Source: an uncultured Modestobacter sp. (GTDB taxonomy: Bacteria; Actinomycetota; Actinomycetes; Mycobacteriales; Geodermatophilaceae). Taken from it: DNA of 64,000 nucleotides. A model generated the notes under the pieces. It had not been told where the DNA came from. It searched no databases and saw nothing but the letters and a program-made list of their open reading frames with translations. The translations under genes and the position numbers were made by a program. The stretch lies in contig NZ_CANKUD010000009.1 of NCBI RefSeq assembly GCF_947486615.1, positions 62,001 through 126,000 on the forward strand. Reading direction: 5' to 3'. Shown here piece by piece: positions 56,725 to 64,000 of the stretch (positions are counted from its first letter, which is position 1; the number at the start of each line of letters is the position of its first letter).

Positions 56725-57572
56725 CGCACACCGTGGTAGCGGTAGCCGGGGTCCGCATCGATGACCGGCAGGACGTCGTGGGAGCAGGCGTGAGAATCCG
56801 CCACCGTGTCCAGCACGCCCTGGCGATCCCCCGACGCAGCGGCTTCGGCGAGTGGGCGGAGCCACCAGCGGTAGGAGGCGTCCTGGTTCGGCGCCGACTC
56901 CGTCGGATGCGGCTCTCCGTGGTCCTCCGCGAAGGTGAGGAAGGGCTCCCAGGACACCGAGTCGGCGAGTGCCTGCGTCGCGACGGCGCGCGCCGGGACG
57001 TCTCCGGCGTCATCGGCGGCCACCCACGCGTCGGCCCACGTGCAGACCGCGGCGCCGGCGATAGACGAGCGCAGATGGCTCTCCGTGATGAGCGAGCCAG
57101 GTTCCGGACGACCGTCGGAGTCCAACGCCCACTCACGCTGGGCCTCGTAGCCGGGTGCGAAGGAGATGTCGGCCGTGACCTCCTCGACCACCTGCCGCAG
57201 GTCCGTGCCACCCAGATCGAGCATCTCGCCCGATCCCCCGGCCCCCACCTCCCAGCCGGTCAGCTCATCGCCGGTCCTGGTGGACAGGAACTCGGCCGCT
57301 GCCGCCGTACCGCCGCCGGCCACCGCGACGACCAGCGCCGCGGTGGCCAACCGGGTCGCCCGACGACGGCGGCGCGCGGCCACCTGCCGGTCACCGATCA
57401 GCGCCAGTCGCCGCTGCTGCAGCTCGTCACCGGTCGTCGGCTCGGCACTCATCGACCTCTGCACCCGCGACCAGACCTCGGCGAAGACCCGCTCGTCGTC
57501 CACGGTGGCAGGCCGCTCCGCCACGCCCGAGCGCAGCAGTGCATCGAGCCGCTCGTCGTCCTGGTCGTTCAT
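56721..57572 (-). CDS. Membrane-anchored probable anti-sigma-like protein, 283 aa
   Basis: A 283-residue protein: acidic cytosolic N-terminus (MNDQDDERLDALLRSGVAER), a basic patch RRRRRATR, one membrane helix (LATAALVVAVAGGGTAAAAE, about residues 91-110) and an extracytoplasmic part of about 170 residues with two lone Cys (AVCTWAD and HACSHD). The order and single-pass topology fit an anti-sigma factor for the overlapping ECF gene, but no zinc anti-sigma motif is found. ATG 57572 is chosen due to GGAGGACAGG just upstream; an in-frame ATG 57626 exists. Confidence 0.7.
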   Translation of the reverse strand: MNDQDDERLDALLRSGVAERPATVDDERVFAEVWSRVQRSMSAEPTTGDELQQRRLALIGDRQVAARRRRRATRLATAALVVAVAGGGTAAAAEFLSTRTGDELTGWEVGAGGSGEMLDLGGTDLRQVVEEVTADISFAPGYEAQREWALDSDGRPEPGSLITESHLRSSIAGAAVCTWADAWVAADDAGDVPARAVATQALADSVSWEPFLTFAEDHGEPHPTESAPNQDASYRWWLRPLAEAAASGDRQGVLDTVADSHACSHDVLPVIDADPGYRYHGVR

Positions 57573-57752
57573 CCTGTCGTCCTCCGGATCGGGGTCCGCG
57601 GTGCGCGACCCTCTCACCGCACTCATGTCGAGGCGTTACACCCGGCTACGGCACCCGTTGGCCGTTCGTGCCGGCCGGAAGCTGGCGGCACCGAGACCGC
57701 AGTCTCCGACCGAACCTGCATCAACCGGTGGAGACTTTCTCGACGATGTGCG

Positions 57753-57781
57753 TTTACATCGGTGCTCGGTGGAGGTAATTT
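57753..57781 (+). promoter_or_regulatory. Probable hsp20 promoter
   Basis: TTTACA (57753-57758), 17 bp, TAATTT (57776-57781): optimal spacing and strong match in an AT-richer block. Directly downstream is an inverted repeat CTGGCG-TTT-CGCCAG (57792-57806) that could be an operator. No HspR/HAIR (CTTGAGT-N7-ACTCAAG) site is seen. Confidence 0.65.
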
Positions 57782-57852
57782 TCAGTTGCCGCTGGCGTTT
57801 CGCCAGAGGCAGCGACAACCGCACTCCCGCACGACACCGGAGGTACGCAGCC

Positions 57853-58338
57853 ATGATGCTGACTTCCTACGACCCCTTCGCGTCCACGTCCTCGGTCTTC
57901 CGGGCGCTGGACCAGCTGACCGGTCGCACCGGCACCACCACCGCCCGACCGCTGGCCGGCATGCCGATGGACGCCTACCGGGTGGGTGACAACTTCGTCG
58001 CCCACTTCGACCTGCCCGGCGTCGACCCCGGCTCGATCGACCTCTCGGTCGAGGGCACCACGCTGACGATCAGCGCCGAGCGCTCGGTGCCGCAGATCGA
58101 GGGCGCGCAGTGGCAGGTCGCCGAGCGGCCGTTCGGCAGCTACACCCGGCAGCTGGTGCTGGGCCGCAGCCTGGACACCGACCGGCTGGAGGCCAGCTAC
58201 CACGACGGTGTGCTCACGGTGAGCATCCCGGTCGCCGAGAAGGCCAAGGCCCGCAAGATCACCGTGACCCGGGCGGACACCCCGGCCGCGGTGGAGGCGC
58301 ACACCATCGACGGTGAGCAGCCCGCCGTCGAGAGCTGA
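57853..58338 (+). CDS. Small heat-shock protein (Hsp20/alpha-crystallin family)
   Basis: A 161-residue Hsp20: PLAGMPMDAYRVGDNFVAHF DLPGVDPGSIDLSV, the alpha-crystallin domain with LTISAERSVPQI and the A-x-x-G-V-L motif as YHDGVLTVSIPVAEKAKARK, ending in a short flexible tail. It is an ATP-independent holdase that prevents aggregation. ATG 57853 has GGAGG 10 nt upstream. A MerR-type regulator gene follows 116 bp downstream, after a terminator. Confidence 0.94.
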   Translation: MMLTSYDPFASTSSVFRALDQLTGRTGTTTARPLAGMPMDAYRVGDNFVAHFDLPGVDPGSIDLSVEGTTLTISAERSVPQIEGAQWQVAERPFGSYTRQLVLGRSLDTDRLEASYHDGVLTVSIPVAEKAKARKITVTRADTPAAVEAHTIDGEQPAVES

Positions 58339-58401
58339 CCGCCGCTGCGCCCACGTCGACAGCCGATCGACACCCACGTCGACGGCTGGTCGACGACAAC
58401 C

Positions 58402-58437
58402 CGGGAGGGGCGGGACCGCAGGGTCCCGCCCCTCCCG
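58402..58437 (+). terminator. Terminator after hsp20
   Basis: Perfect 16-bp arms CGGGAGGGGCGGGACC (58402-58417) and GGTCCCGCCCCTCCCG (58422-58437), loop GCAG. The 60 bp before it contain direct CCCACGTCGAC repeats. Confidence 0.9.
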
Positions 58438-58454
58438 TCGTCTCCGGAGGAGCC

Positions 58455-58778
58455 ATGAGCACCGACCCGCTGCAGCGCCTGGACGACCCCGACCACCCGG
58501 TGCTCACCATGAGCCAGGCGGCCGACCTGCTCGGCGTCCAGGCCGCCTTCCTGCGCAGCCTGGACACCTCCGGCGTGCTGCACCCGCACCGCTCCCCCGG
58601 CGGCCACCGCCGGTACTCCCGGCACCAGCTGCAGCTGGCCGCCCGGGTGCGCGTGCTGCTGGACGACGGCCACCTGCTCAGCTCCGCCCAGGTGATCGTG
58701 CAGCTGCAGGACGACCTGGCCGACGCCCGCGCCGAGCGCGACACCGCCCGCGAGGAGCTGCGCGACCACCGCCGCTGA
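58455..58778 (+). CDS. MerR-family regulator (HspR-like)
   Basis: A 107-residue protein: LTMSQAADLLGVQAAFLRSL (HTH), HPHRSPGGHRRYSRHQLQLA (wing) and a C-terminal amphipathic helix (LQDDLADARAERDTAREELR) for dimerisation. It lacks effector-binding domain, like HspR, and is next to hsp20, so it may regulate chaperone genes. ATG 58455 has GGAGGAG just upstream. It is convergent with the MDR gene. Confidence 0.88.
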   Translation: MSTDPLQRLDDPDHPVLTMSQAADLLGVQAAFLRSLDTSGVLHPHRSPGGHRRYSRHQLQLAARVRVLLDDGHLLSSAQVIVQLQDDLADARAERDTAREELRDHRR

Positions 58779-58787
58779 ACGCGGGGG

Positions 58788-59726
58788 TCAGGGCTCCAGC
58801 ACGAGCTTGCGGTGGGCGGAGGCGACCTGCCGCGCCCAGACGTGGGCCACCTCGGCCAGCGGTGCCCGCTCGACGTCCACGGTGATCCGCCCGGCGGCGG
58901 CGTGCCCGGTGAGCTCGGCCCAGCCGCGGGCCACCACGTCGCCGGGCACGTGCCGGGTGGTGTAGCCCAGCAGGTCGACCATCGCCTCCCGGAAGCCACC
59001 GGCCACCAGCTCGGCCGCCGGTGCCGCCGAGTGGCCGATCTGCACGTGCCGCATCCCCCGCCGGGCCGCCCCCATCGCCGCCAGCGCCGGGGTGCCCCAG
59101 ACCGGGTCGATGGTCACGTCCACCCCGCCGCCGGCCGCGTCGCGGATCCGCCCGGCGAGGTCGGCGACCGGCTCGTCGTCCGACAGCTGCACGGTCGCGT
59201 CGGCACCGAGGTCGGTCAGCCGCCGCAGCGCGTCGCCGTCCCGGGCCGCGGCCACCACCCGGCCGGCACCGAGCACCTTCGCCGCCTGGACGGCGATCGT
59301 GCCGAGCACCCCGCTGGCACCGAGCACGAGCACCGTCTCCCCCGGCTGCAGCCGGGCCCGCCACTGCAGCGGCAGCCAGGCCGCCAGCCCGGCGATCCCG
59401 CACGCCACCGCCAGTCCGTCGTCCAGCCCCTCGGGCACGTCGAACAGCGAGCCGGCCGGCACCAGCGTCCGCTGCGCCATCGAGCCGAACGGGGCGACGC
59501 AACCGTTGAAGTACACCCGCCGACCGTCCACGGTGCCGACGCCCTCACGCCCGGCGACCGAGGGGAACGGCGGCTTGGTCACGAACACCCCCGCGGCGAT
59601 GGCGACGTCCACCGGGTTGACCCCGGCCACCCGCACGTCGACCAGCACCTGCCCGTCCGCCGGGACCGGGTCGTCGAAGGAGGCGAAGGTGGGGGTGCCG
59701 GGCTCGGTGAGCACTGCTGCGTCCAT
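58788..59726 (-). CDS. MDR-superfamily quinone-oxidoreductase-like dehydrogenase
   Basis: A 312-residue medium-chain dehydrogenase: VDVRVAGVNPVDVAIAAGVF, VAGREGVGTVDGRRVYF, then the cofactor fold VLVLGASGVLGTIAVQAAK. Catalytic zinc Cys residues are absent, so it belongs to the zinc-free quinone-oxidoreductase branch using NADPH. Substrate unknown. ATG 59726; it is 46 bp from the M56 stop on the same strand but may not be cotranscribed. Confidence 0.9.
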   Translation of the reverse strand: MDAAVLTEPGTPTFASFDDPVPADGQVLVDVRVAGVNPVDVAIAAGVFVTKPPFPSVAGREGVGTVDGRRVYFNGCVAPFGSMAQRTLVPAGSLFDVPEGLDDGLAVACGIAGLAAWLPLQWRARLQPGETVLVLGASGVLGTIAVQAAKVLGAGRVVAAARDGDALRRLTDLGADATVQLSDDEPVADLAGRIRDAAGGGVDVTIDPVWGTPALAAMGAARRGMRHVQIGHSAAPAAELVAGGFREAMVDLLGYTTRHVPGDVVARGWAELTGHAAAGRITVDVERAPLAEVAHVWARQVASAHRKLVLEP

Positions 59727-59772
59727 GGCCCGACGCTAGAGGTCGCCGGCGGCCACGGCTCCCCGACGGCCC

Positions 59773-60714
59773 CTAGACCAGGGCGGGGAGCAGGAGGAGC
59801 ACGGTCGGCACGAGCAGGAGTGCGACCGCGCAGACCAGCGCCATCCACCGCGCTCGGGCCGGCAGCGGGTCGGCCGGGGCGAGCAGCCGGCGCACCCGGA
59901 CGGCGACCGGCCCACCGCTGACCGCCAACGCCCCCTCGGGCACCTGCCCGCCGGAGCCGCCCGCGGCCGCGACGATCGCCGCGGCCAGCGTGCGCCGCGG
60001 GTCGGGGCCGGTCAGCGATCCCAGCGCCACGTCGTCGGCGCGCATCTCCACCAGGTCCCGGACGGCGTCGTGCGCGCGGTCGGCCGCCGGCAGCACCGGC
60101 AGCGCCGCCCGCCAGGCCACGAACGGCAGCAGCAGCAGGTGGTGGTGCTCGCGCAGGTGCGCCCGCTCGTGCGCGACGACGGCGTCCAGCTGGGCCTGGT
60201 CGAGCTCGGCCACCATGCCGGAGGAGAGCACCAGCAGCGGCCGGGCGCCGGGGATGCAGAAGGCGACCGGCGCCGGGTGGTCCAGCAGCAGCGTCTCGTC
60301 CTCGACCGGCGCCTCCGCGCCGGGCCGGACGACGAGCTCCAGCAGCGCCCGGTGCCGCCGGCGGGTGCGGGCGGTGCGCACCCCGGAGAGCAGCAGCACG
60401 CCCAACAGCTCCAGGGCCAGCACCGCAGCCAGGGTCTGGGCCACCCAGTGGTCGCCGCGCACGACCTCCTCCGCCGGTTGCCGGGTGACCCAGTGCCACC
60501 ACGCCTCGGGCAGCGAGTGCCCCCAGGGCGCCAGCCCGTGCACCAGCAGCGCGCCGATGATGGACAGGCCCCCGGCCAGCCCGATCGCCTGCCAGCAGAC
60601 CAGGGCCGCCAGCGGGTCGCGGCGCGGCCAGCGGGCACGGGCGATCACCGCCGGCACCGGCCAGGCCAGCATCGCGGCCAGCACCCCCAGGGCGAGCGCG
60701 GTCGCGGGGAGCAC
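59773..60714 (-). CDS. M56-family (BlaR1-like) membrane metallopeptidase
   Basis: A 313-residue membrane protein: two N-terminal helices, AEEVVRGDHWVAQTLAAVLA, then a zinc site VVAHERAHLREHHHLLLLPF (HExxH) with Glu in DLVEMRADDVALG, and a C-terminal helix pair. It has no penicillin-binding sensor domain. M56 proteins cut the partner BlaI repressor after a signal; here the partner is the gene 2 bp upstream. It thus probably derepresses the BlaI targets, including itself and cydAB. Confidence 0.9.
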   Translation of the reverse strand: MLPATALALGVLAAMLAWPVPAVIARARWPRRDPLAALVCWQAIGLAGGLSIIGALLVHGLAPWGHSLPEAWWHWVTRQPAEEVVRGDHWVAQTLAAVLALELLGVLLLSGVRTARTRRRHRALLELVVRPGAEAPVEDETLLLDHPAPVAFCIPGARPLLVLSSGMVAELDQAQLDAVVAHERAHLREHHHLLLLPFVAWRAALPVLPAADRAHDAVRDLVEMRADDVALGSLTGPDPRRTLAAAIVAAAGGSGGQVPEGALAVSGGPVAVRVRRLLAPADPLPARARWMALVCAVALLLVPTVLLLLPALV

Positions 60715-60716
60715 GG

Positions 60717-61079
60717 TCAGGCGGCCGGGTCGTTCCCGGCGCCGGCGAGCAGCTCGCGCAGCATCCGCATCTCGTCGTCCCCGACGCTGCCGACGAACCG
60801 GGCGAGTGCCGCCTGCCGGTCACCGGCCTGGCCGAGCACCTCGTGCATCAGGTCCGCGACGTGGTCCTCCCGGGTGCCCAGCGCCCGGAACTGCCGCGGC
60901 CGGGAGTCGTCGTGGGAGACGAAGCCCTTCTGCTCCAGCCGGGTGAGCACGGTGTGCACGGTGGTCAGCGCCAGCCCACGGTCGGTGAGCTCGTCGCGCA
61001 GCCGGGTGGCGGTGACCGGTGCGCCGACGGACCACAGGTGCTCGAGCACGGTGCGCTCCAGCTCTCCCAGCGTGTTCAT
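60717..61079 (-). CDS. blaI: BlaI/MecI/CopY-family transcriptional repressor
   Basis: A 120-residue winged HTH: MNTLGELERTVLEHLWSVGA, VTATRLRDELTDRGLALTTV HTVLTRLEQKGFVSHD, and the C-terminal dimerisation helix with REDHVADLMHEVLGQAGDRQ. It represses by binding dyads. ATG 61079 has GGGGGACCC upstream. Two TTCTAC-n5-GTAGAA dyads lie 35-75 bp upstream, between it and cydA. The pair BlaI-M56 is a known proteolytic signal relay in mycobacteria and staphylococci; here cydAB is a probable target. Confidence 0.9.
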   Translation of the reverse strand: MNTLGELERTVLEHLWSVGAPVTATRLRDELTDRGLALTTVHTVLTRLEQKGFVSHDDSRPRQFRALGTREDHVADLMHEVLGQAGDRQAALARFVGSVGDDEMRMLRELLAGAGNDPAA

Positions 61080-61113
61080 GGGTCCCCCTGTCGGCCAGCT
61101 CACACGGCGTGTC

Positions 61114-61154
61114 TTCTACATCTCGTAGAAATAGTTGTTCTACCTGGCGTAGAA
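61114..61154. promoter_or_regulatory. Two BlaI-type operator dyads between blaI and cydA
   Basis: TTCTAC-ATCTC-GTAGAA (61114-61130) and TTCTAC-CTGGC-GTAGAA (61138-61154), both with perfect 6-bp arms and 5-bp spacers; centres are 24 bp apart, on nearly the same face of the helix. They lie 40 bp before cydA and 35 bp before blaI. Confidence 0.85.
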
Positions 61155-61194
61155 AGAACTCGTCGATCGTACGTCAGCAACTGGAGGAACCCCG

Positions 61195-62778
61195 GTGGAC
61201 GTGTTGGACATCGCCCGGTGGCAGTTCGGGATCACCACCGTCTACCACTTCCTGATGGTCCCGCTGACCATCGGACTCGGGATCCTGGTGGCGGTCATGC
61301 ACACCATGTGGGTGCGCACCGACAAGCCCGAGTGGCTGCGGATGACCCGCTTCTGGGGCCGGGTCTACCTGATCAACTTCGTGCTGGGCGTGGCCACCGG
61401 CCTGGTCCAGGAGTTCCAGTTCGGGCTGGCCTGGAGCGAGTACAGCCGCTTCGTCGGCGACGTCTTCGGCTCGCTGCTCGCCCTGGAGGCGCTGCTCGCC
61501 TTCTTCCTCGAGTCGACCTTCCTCGGCCTGTGGATCTTCGGCTGGGGCCGGATCCCGAAGAAGGTGCACCTGGCCACGCTGTGGGCCGCGGTCATCGGCT
61601 CGATCGTCAGCGCGTACTTCATCATCGCGGCCAACTCCTGGATGCAGCACCCGGTCGGCGTGGTCACCGACGACGCCACCGGCCGCCCCGTGCAGGTCGA
61701 CTTCTTCGCGGTGCTGAGCAACAACACCGCGCTCGCCGCCTTCAGCCACACCATCGTCGCCGCGCTCATGGTCGCCGGCGCCGCGCTGGTCGGCATCGGC
61801 CTGTGGCACCTGCGCAAGCGGAAGCTGGCCGGCGCCCCGACCACCGACCCCGACCACCACGTGTGGCGGCGCTCGGTGCGGCTGGGCGGGTACGTCTCGG
61901 TCGCGGCCTTCCTGCTCACCGCGGTCACCGGCGACTACCAGGCCAAGCTCATGTACGAGCAGCAGCCGCTGAAGATGTCCTCGGCCGAGGCACTGTGCAC
62001 CACCGAGGCGCCCGCGCCCTTCTCGATCTTCGCCTTCGGCAAGCTGGGCTCCAACGAGTGCGACGAGGTGCACTCCTGGACCGTCCCCTACCTGCTCTCC
62101 TACCTCGCCCACGGTGACTTCTCCACCGCCGTCCCGGGGGTGAACGAGCTGCAGGAGGAGTACTCGGCCGCCTACGGGGCCACCTACCCCGACGACCCCT
62201 CGTTCGGCGACAAGGCCGGCGAGCCGATCGACTACACCCCGCTGCTGGCGGTCACCTACTGGAACTTCCGGCTGATGATCGGCATGGGCATGGTCTCGGC
62301 GGCGGTCGGCGGCTACGCGCTCTGGTCGACCCGCAAGGGCCGGGTGCCGACCAACCCGATCGGCGTCTACGGCTCGGTGCTGGCCATCGGCGCCCCGTTC
62401 GTGGCCAACGCCTCGGGCTGGATCTTCACCGAGATGGGTCGCCAGCCCTTCGTCGTCTACCCGAACCCCGACGTCCCGCGCGAGGACCAGGTCTACTTCT
62501 TCACCGCCCAGGCCGTCTCCCCCGGCGTGACCGCGACCGAGGTGTGGACGTCGCTGATCGGCCTGACCCTGGTCTACGGGGCGCTGGCGGTGGTGGAGCT
62601 GTGGCTGCTCACCCGGTTCGTCCGCCGCGGGGTCACCACCAGCGACGGGGCCCCCACGCCCGGGCACACCCCCGAGGGCTCGCCGGACGACGACGTCAGC
62701 GGCGGCGCCGACGTCACCCCTGGCAGCGCCAGCACCCGGCGCGACTCCGACGACGACGTCCTGTCCTTCGCGTACTGA
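61195..62778 (+). CDS. cydA: Cytochrome bd quinol oxidase subunit I
   Basis: A 527-residue subunit of cytochrome bd oxidase, with nine helices. Heme ligands: His18 in ITTVYHFLMVPLTIG, His in FSHTIVAALMVAGAAL and Met in GMGMVSAAVGGY. The Q-loop includes NTALAAFSHT preceding and KMSSAEALCTTEAPAPF in the loop. C-terminal tail is hydrophilic and Asp-rich. It binds hemes b558, b595 and d, and oxidises menaquinol with high O2 affinity. GTG 61195 has GGAGGAACCCC upstream. Confidence 0.96.
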   Translation: MDVLDIARWQFGITTVYHFLMVPLTIGLGILVAVMHTMWVRTDKPEWLRMTRFWGRVYLINFVLGVATGLVQEFQFGLAWSEYSRFVGDVFGSLLALEALLAFFLESTFLGLWIFGWGRIPKKVHLATLWAAVIGSIVSAYFIIAANSWMQHPVGVVTDDATGRPVQVDFFAVLSNNTALAAFSHTIVAALMVAGAALVGIGLWHLRKRKLAGAPTTDPDHHVWRRSVRLGGYVSVAAFLLTAVTGDYQAKLMYEQQPLKMSSAEALCTTEAPAPFSIFAFGKLGSNECDEVHSWTVPYLLSYLAHGDFSTAVPGVNELQEEYSAAYGATYPDDPSFGDKAGEPIDYTPLLAVTYWNFRLMIGMGMVSAAVGGYALWSTRKGRVPTNPIGVYGSVLAIGAPFVANASGWIFTEMGRQPFVVYPNPDVPREDQVYFFTAQAVSPGVTATEVWTSLIGLTLVYGALAVVELWLLTRFVRRGVTTSDGAPTPGHTPEGSPDDDVSGGADVTPGSASTRRDSDDDVLSFAY

Positions 62779-62804
62779 TCCCCGACTGATCGAGAAGAGC
62801 TGAC

Positions 62805-63824
62805 ATGGACCTGCAGACGCTCTGGTTCGCCGCGGTCGCGGTGCTCTGGACCGGTTTCCTGCTGCTGGAGGGCTTCGACTTCGGGGTCGCCGCGCTGATC
62901 CCGGTGATCGGCCGCAAGGCCGCCGACCGGCACCTGATGCTGCGCAGCATCGGCCCGCTCTGGGACGGCAACGAGGTCTGGCTGATCACCGCGGCCGGCG
63001 CGGTCTTCGCCGCCTTCCCCGGCTGGTACGCCACCTGGCTGCCGGTGCTCTACCTGCCCTTCGTCCTGGTGCTGTTCGGCCTGATCATCCGAGCGGTGGC
63101 CTTCGAGTGGCGGCACTCGCACCACACCGCGCAGTGGGACAGCACCTGGACCCACGTGATCACCGCCGGCTCGCTGATCGCCGCGCTCGGCGTGGGCGCC
63201 GCCCTCGGTGGCACCACGCTGGGCCTGCCGATCGACGGTGACGGCATCCGGGTGGGCGGTGCGTTCGCCGGCGTCACCTGGTCCGCGCTGCTCGGCGGGG
63301 TCGCCCTGCTGGCCTGGTCGACGGTGCACGGCGCGGTGTTCCTGGCGCTGAAGACCGACGGCCCGGTGCGGGTCGCCGCCCGCCGGTTCGCCGTCCGCTG
63401 GTCACCGGTCGCCGCCCTGCCGCTGCTGGCCTGGGCGGGGCTGGTGCACCTGCGGTCGGGCACGTTCGTCACCGGCGCGCTGTGGCTGGTCGCCGCGCTG
63501 GCCGTGCTGGTCTCCTGGACCCGGATCCGGGTCGACCGCGAGGGCCAGGCGTTCACCGCCTGGGCGGTGGTGATGCTGGCCTCCGCCGCGACGATCTTCG
63601 GGGCCGTGTACCCGGTGGTGGTCGTCTCCTCGATCGACCCGGCGTTCTCGGTCACCATCGCCGAGGCCTCGGTCAGCGACTACACGCTGACGATCATGAC
63701 CTGGGCGGCCGGTGTCGGGCTGCCGGTGGTGCTGGGCTACCAGACCTGGACCTACTGGGTGTTCCGCAAGCGCCTCACCGCCGAGCCGGAGACCCCGCAC
63801 ACCGAGGAGCCGGTGAACGCATGA
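62805..63824 (+). CDS. cydB: Cytochrome bd quinol oxidase subunit II
   Basis: A 339-residue eight-helix subunit: LLLEGFDFGVAALIPVIGRK, LWDGNEVWLITAAGAVFAAF and PGWYATWLPVLYLPFVLVLF are typical; a long C-terminal hydrophobic part ends with VLGYQTWTYWVFRKRL. With CydA it forms the oxidase. ATG 62805 follows GAGAAGAGC. Its stop overlaps cydD (ATGA, 63821-63824). Confidence 0.95.
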   Translation: MDLQTLWFAAVAVLWTGFLLLEGFDFGVAALIPVIGRKAADRHLMLRSIGPLWDGNEVWLITAAGAVFAAFPGWYATWLPVLYLPFVLVLFGLIIRAVAFEWRHSHHTAQWDSTWTHVITAGSLIAALGVGAALGGTTLGLPIDGDGIRVGGAFAGVTWSALLGGVALLAWSTVHGAVFLALKTDGPVRVAARRFAVRWSPVAALPLLAWAGLVHLRSGTFVTGALWLVAALAVLVSWTRIRVDREGQAFTAWAVVMLASAATIFGAVYPVVVVSSIDPAFSVTIAEASVSDYTLTIMTWAAGVGLPVVLGYQTWTYWVFRKRLTAEPETPHTEEPVNA

Positions 63825-64000
63825 CCTCCCCGCACCCCACCGGCCATGTTGGCCAACATGGCCGCTCGGCCGGGATGGCCGCGTCCCCGGCGCCCGGCCA
63901 GGTCGGCGAACCTGGCCGCGCCGGGCGGGGGCCGTTGGGGGCGCTGGCGGGGGTGCCCGGGCTGACCGGGGCGCTGGTGCGGGCCGCGGTGGTCGCGCTG
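63821..64000 (+). CDS. cydD: CydD-type ABC exporter N-terminus (partial)
   Basis: The first 60 codons of the gene downstream of cydB are visible; the frame is open at the window end. After a repeat-rich start (GHVGQHGR ... GQVGEPGR), the sequence RGPLGALAGVPGLTGALVRA AVVAL enters what looks like the first membrane helix. In actinobacterial cydABDC operons the next gene is the thiol-reductant ABC exporter CydD, needed to assemble cytochrome bd. The identity rests on position and the hydrophobic start only. The N-terminal extension is encoded by two inverted repeats. Confidence 0.65.
   Translation, partial: MTSPHPTGHVGQHGRSAGMAASPAPGQVGEPGRAGRGPLGALAGVPGLTGALVRAAVVAL
63841..63918. repeat. Two 24-bp palindromic elements in the 5' coding region of cydD
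   Basis: 63841-63864: arms CGGCCATGT and ACATGGCCG around TGGCCA (perfect palindrome overall). 63895-63918: arms CGGCCAGGT and ACCTGGCCG around CGGCGA. The T-A to G-C change in the second is matched on both arms, so pairing is kept. They lie 30 bp apart and keep the cydD frame. Confidence 0.85.

Noticed and set aside
60717-61079. Beta-lactam resistance regulator
   Set aside because: No beta-lactamase is near and the M56 partner lacks a penicillin sensor; the operators face cydA.

Overview
The window is 64 kb of very GC-rich (>70%) DNA with dense, mostly overlapping genes, frequent GTG starts and GC-rich third codon positions. This is typical of a high-GC actinobacterium. Gene content and order (dxs; TrmA-like RNA methyltransferase, APC permease, two TrkA proteins, DUF3159, OB-fold, hydrolase, DUF3710, dut, DUF4193; Cei, suhB, ppgK, sigA; dtd, sigB, acuC, ideR) follow the Mycobacterium tuberculosis dxs1-sigA-sigB-ideR neighbourhood. 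DUF3039, DUF3099, DUF7455 and the short hairpin repeats suggest the order Geodermatophilales (Blastococcus, Modestobacter or Geodermatophilus type). The genus is an inference from memory of such genomes. The window looks like ordinary chromosome: I see no rRNA, tRNA, CRISPR array, prophage or transposase.

Layout. 1-5.5 kb: tail of a beta-oxidation gene, a GNAT, a thiamine-binding protein, dxs, a methyltransferase and small hypotheticals. 5.6-10.5 kb: a RumA/TrmA-type RNA methyltransferase and a KimA-like potassium permease, divergent from two TrkA (RCK) proteins. 10.5-15.4 kb: a minus-strand string of DUF3159, OB-fold, alpha/beta hydrolase, DUF3710, dut, a hypothetical and DUF4193. 15.8-20.8 kb: aminoglycoside-type phosphotransferase, Cei with a short leader peptide, suhB, ppgK and the principal sigma factor. 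21-31 kb: DUF7455, VanW, YihY, DUF3039, psuG with a PfkB kinase, DUF3099, HhH-GPD, DUF808, dtd and sigB. 31-36 kb: a GNAT/acyl-CoA-synthetase fusion with AcuC (a reversible lysine-acetylation pair), then IdeR. 36-40 kb: S9 peptidase, DUF4192 and a Dabb protein.

40-45 kb is a tightly coupled five-gene operon: GT4, SAM methyltransferase, alpha/alpha-toroid protein and two tandem GT2 paralogues. It is probably an uncharacterised surface-glycan pathway. 45-49 kb (minus): YibE-like membrane protein, methyltransferase, DksA-type zinc finger and proline iminopeptidase, chained by short overlaps or gaps. 49-56 kb: FluG-like amidohydrolase, SDR, an MFS/TetR divergon with a clear operator, a DHFR-like reductase, a second YihY and a glutamine-synthetase-like ligase. 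56-58.8 kb: an ECF sigma factor with its membrane partner, then Hsp20 and a MerR-type regulator. 58.8-64 kb: a quinone-oxidoreductase-like MDR, an M56 peptidase with a BlaI repressor, and cydA-cydB-cydD, with two dyads between blaI and cydA.

The most notable non-coding signal is a family of six roughly 55-bp elements. Each begins at or just after a stop codon with AAGGACC or a variant and folds into a hairpin whose outer stem covaries between copies. Other signals are paired 24-bp palindromes with compensatory changes inside cydD, a 17-bp x 6 tandem array, repeated leaderless-promoter geometry, and a leaderless 11-codon peptide overlapping the cei start.
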